NCBI RefSeq assembly: GCF_009709555.1
Contig: NZ_WJBG01000249.1
Coordinates: 1-34,337 of the forward strand
Length of the DNA stretch: 34,337 nucleotides
From: Streptomyces blattellae
Lineage (GTDB): Bacteria > Actinomycetota > Actinomycetes > Streptomycetales > Streptomycetaceae
Reading direction: 5' to 3'
The notes under the pieces are model-generated. The model was not told the origin of the DNA and searched no databases. It saw only the letters and a program-made list of their open reading frames with translations. Position numbers and translations under genes: made by a program. Shown in pieces: positions 30,391 through 34,337 of the stretch. Every line of letters starts with the position of its first letter. Position 1 is the first letter of the stretch.

Positions 30391-32031
30391 GTGAACTTCA
30401 CGCGCTGGAGCGCCCGGCTCCCCGGAACGCAGCGCCGCGCCGCAGCGCGGACCGAAGCGGTCCCCTCGGACCGGCGGGGCGAGAACTCCGTGCCCGCCGC
30501 CCGCGCCGAACAGCTCACCGACGAGGCGCCGTGCGTGCCCGCCGTCGACGAACTGCCGGTCCGCGAGGTCCTCGACCGCGTCCCGGCCCTCGTCGCCCTC
30601 GTCCACGGCCCCGACCACCGCCTCGCCTACGTCAATGACGCCTATGTGACGGCGTTCGGCCCCCGCCCCCTCGGCGACCCGGCCCGCGAGGCCCTCCCGG
30701 AACTCGACGAACTCGGCCTGTTCCCGCTCCTCGACCAGGTCCTGCGCAGCGGCAAGCCGCGCACCGTCAAGTCCCGCAAGGCCCCCGACGGCCGCTCCTA
30801 CACGTTCGCCTGCACCCCGGTCACGGACACCGAGGACGGCGGCGTGCTGATCTTCGCCACCGACGTCACCGACCACGCCGAGGCCGCCGAACGCCTCCGC
30901 GCCAGCGAACGCCGCCAGCGCGAAACCGCCGTCACCCTCCAGCGCTCCCTCCTGCCCCAGGTCCTCGAACAGCCCGACGACCTGCGCATCGCCGCGACCT
31001 ACCAGCCGGGCGGCACGGAGGCCGCGGTGGGCGGCGACTGGTACGACGTGATCACACTCGGCGGCGGCCGCACGGCCCTCGTCATCGGCGACGTGATGGG
31101 CAGAGGCGTGCGCGCCGCCGCGGTCATGGGCCAACTCCGTACGGCGGTCCGCGCGTACGCCCGTCTCGACCTCCCCCCGCACGAAATCCTCCAGCTCCTC
31201 GACGGCCTGGCGACAGAGATCGACGCCAACCAGATCGCCACCTGCGTGTACGCCATCCACGATCCGAACGAGGGACGGCTGGTGTACGCCTCGGCCGGCC
31301 ACCTGCCCATCCTGATCCGGGACGAGAACGGCCAGGTCGTCCGTACGGACGAGCCCACCGGCCCGCCCCTGGGCACCGGCGGCTGGATGCACACATCGGG
31401 CACGGTCGCCCTCAGCCCGGGTTCGACGGCCGTCCTCTACACGGACGGCCTGGTGGAACGCCGTAACGAGGACCTGGACGAGGGCATCGCCAGCCTGGAG
31501 CGGGCCCTGGCCGGCGCGACCGGCACGCCCCAGGTCGTCTGCGACCGCCTCGTCCGCACAGCGGGCGTCACGGCCGACCACGACGACGACGTGGCCGTCC
31601 TGGTCCTCCAGCACCCGTCCCGCACGGGCCCCGACAGCGACCTCTTCCGCAACGCGGCCCTGGAACTCCTGGGCGGCGTGGAAGCGGCCCCACGCGCGCG
31701 TGCCTTCGCCTCCGGGGTCCTGACCAGCTGGCGCTTCCCGTCCGACCTCCACGACCTGGGGGTCCTGGCGGCCAGCGAACTGGTCGCCAACTCACTCCAG
31801 CACGGCACCCCACCCATGCGCCTGAGGCTCCGCCGCACCGACCGCCGCCTGATCATCGAGGTGACGGACGGCGACGACCACCTGCCCAGACGCCGCCGAG
31901 CGGAACCGGGCGACGAGTCCGGGCGCGGCATCGCCATCGTCGCCACGATCGCCTCCAACTGGGGCTCCCGCAGAACACCAGGCGGCGGCAAGGCGGTGTG
32001 GTGCGAGTTCGCCCTCCCGAGGACGACCTGA
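30391..32031 (+). CDS. PAS-SpoIIE phosphatase with C-terminal anti-sigma-type ATPase
   Basis: A 546-residue cytoplasmic signalling protein with three parts: a PAS domain (residues ~55-155: LVHGPDHRLAYVNDAYVTAF through GVLIFATDVTDHAEAAERL), a PP2C/RsbU-SpoIIE serine phosphatase (~170-400) with metal-site motifs VGGDWYDV (213-220), IGDVMGRG and YTDGLVERR, and a HATPase_c kinase-type domain (~420-540) with ELVANSLQHG and GRGIAIVATIASNWG. This combination resembles a partner-switching module that dephosphorylates an anti-anti-sigma factor and also carries an RsbW-like kinase. The target is not in the window. GTG 30391 has AAGGA 4 bases upstream; the longer in-frame stretch from 30217 is arginine/proline-rich and lacks a site. 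It converges with the MFS gene 12 bases later. Confidence 0.87.
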   Translation: MNFTRWSARLPGTQRRAAARTEAVPSDRRGENSVPAARAEQLTDEAPCVPAVDELPVREVLDRVPALVALVHGPDHRLAYVNDAYVTAFGPRPLGDPAREALPELDELGLFPLLDQVLRSGKPRTVKSRKAPDGRSYTFACTPVTDTEDGGVLIFATDVTDHAEAAERLRASERRQRETAVTLQRSLLPQVLEQPDDLRIAATYQPGGTEAAVGGDWYDVITLGGGRTALVIGDVMGRGVRAAAVMGQLRTAVRAYARLDLPPHEILQLLDGLATEIDANQIATCVYAIHDPNEGRLVYASAGHLPILIRDENGQVVRTDEPTGPPLGTGGWMHTSGTVALSPGSTAVLYTDGLVERRNEDLDEGIASLERALAGATGTPQVVCDRLVRTAGVTADHDDDVAVLVLQHPSRTGPDSDLFRNAALELLGGVEAAPRARAFASGVLTSWRFPSDLHDLGVLAASELVANSLQHGTPPMRLRLRRTDRRLIIEVTDGDDHLPRRRRAEPGDESGRGIAIVATIASNWGSRRTPGGGKAVWCEFALPRTT

Positions 32032-32043
32032 GCCCCCGGCCCG

Positions 32044-33330
32044 TCACGCTTCCGCGGCCACCGGCTCCGCAGCCGCCCCACCCCGAGCGACCACCCGGCT
32101 CCTCACCGGCCACGGCTGATCCTGTACGTCCGTCAGCTGCCGCCCGAGCCGCACGGCGAGGCAGGTGATCCCCAGCGAGAACAGCAGGAACACCACGATG
32201 TACGGCGCATGCAGCGACGCCCCCATGGGCCCGCCCACCGCCGGCCCGACCGCCAGCGCCAACTGCTTGACCAGAGCGAACGCGGAGTTGTACTGGCCGG
32301 CCAGCCCACTGGGCGCAAGGTCGGCCACCAGCGGGGCAACCGTCGGCGACAACATCGCCTCACCCAGCCCGAACAGCGCGTACGTCGAGATGAAGGCGGC
32401 CGTCGCCATGGCCTGACTGCCGTGCCCCAGCCCCGCATACCCGGCCGCGATCCAGGCCACGGCCCAGATGAGCCCCACGGCGGCGATCACCCGAGACCGC
32501 CTCCGCCGTTCCACGAACCTCAGCACGACGAACTGCGCCACCACGATCATCCCGGTGTTCGCGGCCAGCGCGGTCCCCAGCGCGGACGTCGAGATCCCGG
32601 CCGCCTCGACCCCGTACGCGCTGAGCCCCGACTCGAACTGCCCGTAGCACGCGAAGAACAGCACGAAGCCCAGCACGCACAGCTGCACCATGGCCCGGTT
32701 GGACAGCAACTGCCTCCAGCTGCCCTGCGCCGATCCGGCAGGCACCCGGTCCATCCGCGGCGAGTGCGGCATGCGCACGGTCACCATCACCACGACCAGC
32801 AGCAGGAACATCGCCGCCTCGATCGCGAACAGCAGGGTGAACGAGCTGACGCGCGTGGCATCGACGAGATGCCCGCCGATGAGGCCACCGACACCCAGCC
32901 CCAGGTTCTGCAGAAAGAACTGCGTCGCGAACGCCCGCGACCGTGTCCCGGCCGACGAGCAGTCCACGATCATCGTCGCGAGCGCCGGCTGCATCACGGC
33001 CTGCCCGGCCCCGAGGCCGGCCGCCGACAGCAGTACGGCCGTGGCGTTGCCGGCGAGCCCCAGGCTCAGCGCACCGATCGCGGCGGTGACCAGGGCGGCG
33101 AGCAGCACCGGCAGTGGGCCCCGCCGGACGATGGCCCGCCCGGCGAACGGCAGCACGACCAGCGCGGCCACGGCGAAAACGGCGAGCACGAGACCCGCCG
33201 TCATCGCCCCCAGCCCCCGCACCTGCGCCACGTAGACGTACAGGTAGGGGACGGTGAAACCGAGCCCGAACGCGCTGAGTGCGTTGCCCACATGAATCCG
33301 GCGCATCGCTGCGCCCATCGCCCTGGTCAC
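32044..33330 (-). CDS. Major facilitator superfamily exporter (DHA1-like)
   Basis: A 428-residue transporter with about 12 membrane helices, starting IHVGNALSAFGLGFTVPYLY. The AGRAIVRRGPLPV loop between helices 2 and 3 fits the family's Gxxx(D)RxGR region in weak form, and the C-terminal half repeats the pattern (LRFVERRRRSRVIAAVGLIW). The tail after residue ~405 is Ala/Val-rich. Drug or metabolite export is inferred from the divergent MarR gene. GTG 33330 (reading MTRAMGAAMRR) has AGAGAGG 5 bases upstream; GTG 33345 in the same frame adds five residues. Confidence 0.85.
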   Translation of the reverse strand: MTRAMGAAMRRIHVGNALSAFGLGFTVPYLYVYVAQVRGLGAMTAGLVLAVFAVAALVVLPFAGRAIVRRGPLPVLLAALVTAAIGALSLGLAGNATAVLLSAAGLGAGQAVMQPALATMIVDCSSAGTRSRAFATQFFLQNLGLGVGGLIGGHLVDATRVSSFTLLFAIEAAMFLLLVVVMVTVRMPHSPRMDRVPAGSAQGSWRQLLSNRAMVQLCVLGFVLFFACYGQFESGLSAYGVEAAGISTSALGTALAANTGMIVVAQFVVLRFVERRRRSRVIAAVGLIWAVAWIAAGYAGLGHGSQAMATAAFISTYALFGLGEAMLSPTVAPLVADLAPSGLAGQYNSAFALVKQLALAVGPAVGGPMGASLHAPYIVVFLLFSLGITCLAVRLGRQLTDVQDQPWPVRSRVVARGGAAAEPVAAEA

Positions 33331-33355
33331 GTTCACCTCTCTCACTAGTTAGGAG

Positions 33356-33366
33356 TGAAGACTTCA
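33356..33366. promoter_or_regulatory. MarR-type palindrome in divergent MFS/MarR promoter region
   Basis: TGAAG-A-CTTCA is a perfect 11-bp inverted repeat. A second palindrome, CTTCGAAG, is at 33405-33412, and TTTGAAGATAAAGCTT lies between them. The AT-rich 90-base gap is the only likely operator region for both genes. Confidence 0.5.
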
Positions 33367-33440
33367 GAACTAAAGTTTGAAGATAAAGCTTACACAGTGA
33401 AGGACTTCGAAGCAAAGGGGCATCATGCGATACTGCGCAC

Positions 33441-33989
33441 ATGGCCGAGACCCCTGGCGTCACCGAGCCGACGCTCGAAGAGCAGATCGCCGCCTACCAG
33501 CGCGAGTTCCAGGACCTCGACCCACAAGTCGAGAAGATCGTCTCGGCCTTGTCGCGCCTGAACCGCCGTATGAACGTCGCCTACGGCCGCCAGACCTCCG
33601 CTCTCGGCATCAGCAACGCCGAGTGGGAGGTCCTCAAGGCACTCGTCCTCTCCGGCGCCCCCTACCGCATGGGCCCTGGCGACCTCGCCAAGCGACTCGG
33701 TCTCACCCCGGCCGCGATGACCCACCGGATCGACCGCATGGTCACCGAGGGCCTGGTCACCCGCGAACGCGACGAGTCCAACCGCGTCCGGGTCATCGTG
33801 GAACTGACCGCCGAGGGCCGTGAGAAGTGGCTGGAGGCGATGCGTCTGGCTACGGTCTTCGAGGAGGACCTCCTCCAGGACCTGTCCCCGGAGGAGCGCA
33901 CGGCCCTCGGCGAGGTCCTCACCCGCCTCCTGCGCAGGGTGGAGCACGCCCAGCCGGACGCCGGCGGCCGTCTCGCGGACCTCGACTGA
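33441..33989 (+). CDS. MarR-family regulator (divergent from MFS exporter)
   Basis: A 182-residue winged-helix regulator. The N-terminal helices (LEEQIAAYQREFQDLDPQVE, KIVSALSRLNRRMNVAYG) precede the reading head SNAEWEVLKALVLSGAPYRM, LAKRLGLTPAAMTHRIDRM and the wing RERDESNRVRVIVELTAEG (residues ~60-130). A C-terminal dimer helix follows. It likely represses itself and the divergent exporter. The ATG at 33441 has no ribosome site close by, so a leaderless or weakly translated transcript is possible. Confidence 0.88.
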   Translation: MAETPGVTEPTLEEQIAAYQREFQDLDPQVEKIVSALSRLNRRMNVAYGRQTSALGISNAEWEVLKALVLSGAPYRMGPGDLAKRLGLTPAAMTHRIDRMVTEGLVTRERDESNRVRVIVELTAEGREKWLEAMRLATVFEEDLLQDLSPEERTALGEVLTRLLRRVEHAQPDAGGRLADLD

Positions 33990-34009
33990 AAGATCTTGAC
34001 AGGGGATGC

Positions 34010-34038
34010 TTGACAGCACTCTCCTCGATCCGTAATGT
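34010..34038 (+). promoter_or_regulatory. rRNA operon promoter (upstream, p1-like)
   Basis: TTGACA (34010-34015), 17-base spacer, TAATGT (34033-34038), a near-consensus vegetative promoter. An extra CTTGACAGG box lies just before it at 33994-34002. Confidence 0.75.
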
Positions 34039-34182
34039 TCTTCGGGTTGCCGCGGAGCCGTAACGGTTCTGCGACGGCACCTCCCGCCGCGAAAGCGGCA
34101 AACCAAACCATCAGCACGATCTCCCGGCAGGGTTGATTTCGGCATGCTCGAATTCAATTCGAATTGGGGCTCGGCGGCCCGA

Positions 34183-34212
34183 TTGGGAATCGCCGAGAGA
34201 ATCCGCTAAGGT
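34183..34212 (+). promoter_or_regulatory. rRNA operon promoter (middle)
   Basis: TTGGGA (34183-34188), 18 bases, TAAGGT (34207-34212). Similar tandem promoters precede Streptomyces rRNA operons. Confidence 0.55.
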
Positions 34213-34263
34213 TTGAGACGTCGGAACGGCCCAACGGCCGGGAAGGCGAAGCCCGCTGACTGG

Positions 34264-34292
34264 GAATCAGGCCCGAAAAGATCTGATAGAGT
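34264..34292 (+). promoter_or_regulatory. rRNA operon promoter (downstream) and start of leader
   Basis: TAGAGT (34287-34292) has a weak -35 region near GAATCA (34264-34269). The following CGGAAACGCAAGACCGAAGG (34293-34312) is typical of the Streptomyces rrn leader before the 16S gene, which would lie beyond the window. Confidence 0.6.
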
Positions 34293-34337
34293 CGGAAACG
34301 CAAGACCGAAGGGAAGCGCCCGGAGGAAAGCCGCGAG

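Overview
The window is a high-GC actinobacterial chromosome segment and almost certainly Streptomyces. Third codon positions are nearly all G or C, GTG starts are common, and TTA codons are almost absent (two were found in real genes). It carries a c-di-AMP riboswitch in front of an M23 peptidase, an AtrA-type TetR regulator, a sporulation-associated regulator and an rRNA promoter array at the right edge. From memory only, the order trmB / sporulation-associated protein / asparagine-synthase-like / ECF sigma / atrA / NADH dehydrogenase / SpoIIE-type phosphatase / MFS / MarR matches the S. coelicolor SCO4108-SCO4122 neighbourhood. No search was run.

Left part (1-8.3 kb). First comes a decayed maltose/alpha-glucoside locus. 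An intact GH13 alpha-glucosidase and a divergent LacI regulator flank a permease gene that keeps only its two ends; no binding-protein or first-permease gene is present, and a 28-bp direct repeat lies next to the scar. A small membrane protein follows, then a flavin-precursor locus: ribA, a MarR regulator and a ribD-like fusion whose two domains are in reversed order. All three promoter regions of that locus carry the same 14-bp MarR-type site. A minisatellite and an alginate-lyase-like lipoprotein gene complete this part.

Middle (8.35-13.95 kb). An initiator tRNA-fMet gene with a strong terminator borders a compact four-gene operon: a DUF4365-type predicted nuclease, a protein with an OB-like C-terminus, a small winged-helix-like protein, and a 1052-residue protein carrying two P-loop ATPase modules, the second HerA/DUF87-like. 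Gene spacing is 10 bp, 30 bp and a 4-bp overlap. The ATPase gene contains an in-frame TTA codon. The operon resembles a nuclease-plus-HerA defence system but is not a named system I recognise; it is the best candidate here for an undescribed one.

Right part (14-34 kb). This is conserved Streptomyces core. It holds a ydaO-type riboswitch and M23 peptidase, PrsW protease, TrmB, L-2-hydroxyglutarate oxidase, a TTA-containing sporulation-type regulator, an asparagine-synthase-like protein with a broken PP-loop motif, a frameshifted regulator remnant, an ECF sigma factor fused to an anti-sigma zinc finger, a membrane segment and a sugar-binding NPCBM domain, AtrA, a type II NADH dehydrogenase, a PAS-SpoIIE-HATPase phosphatase, and a divergent MFS/MarR pair. 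The last ~330 bases are the promoter/leader region of an rRNA operon whose 16S gene lies beyond the edge.

GC-rich tandem repeats (6-, 8-, 28-, ~32- and 53-bp units) and a dispersed intergenic hairpin element (three copies) occur through the window.
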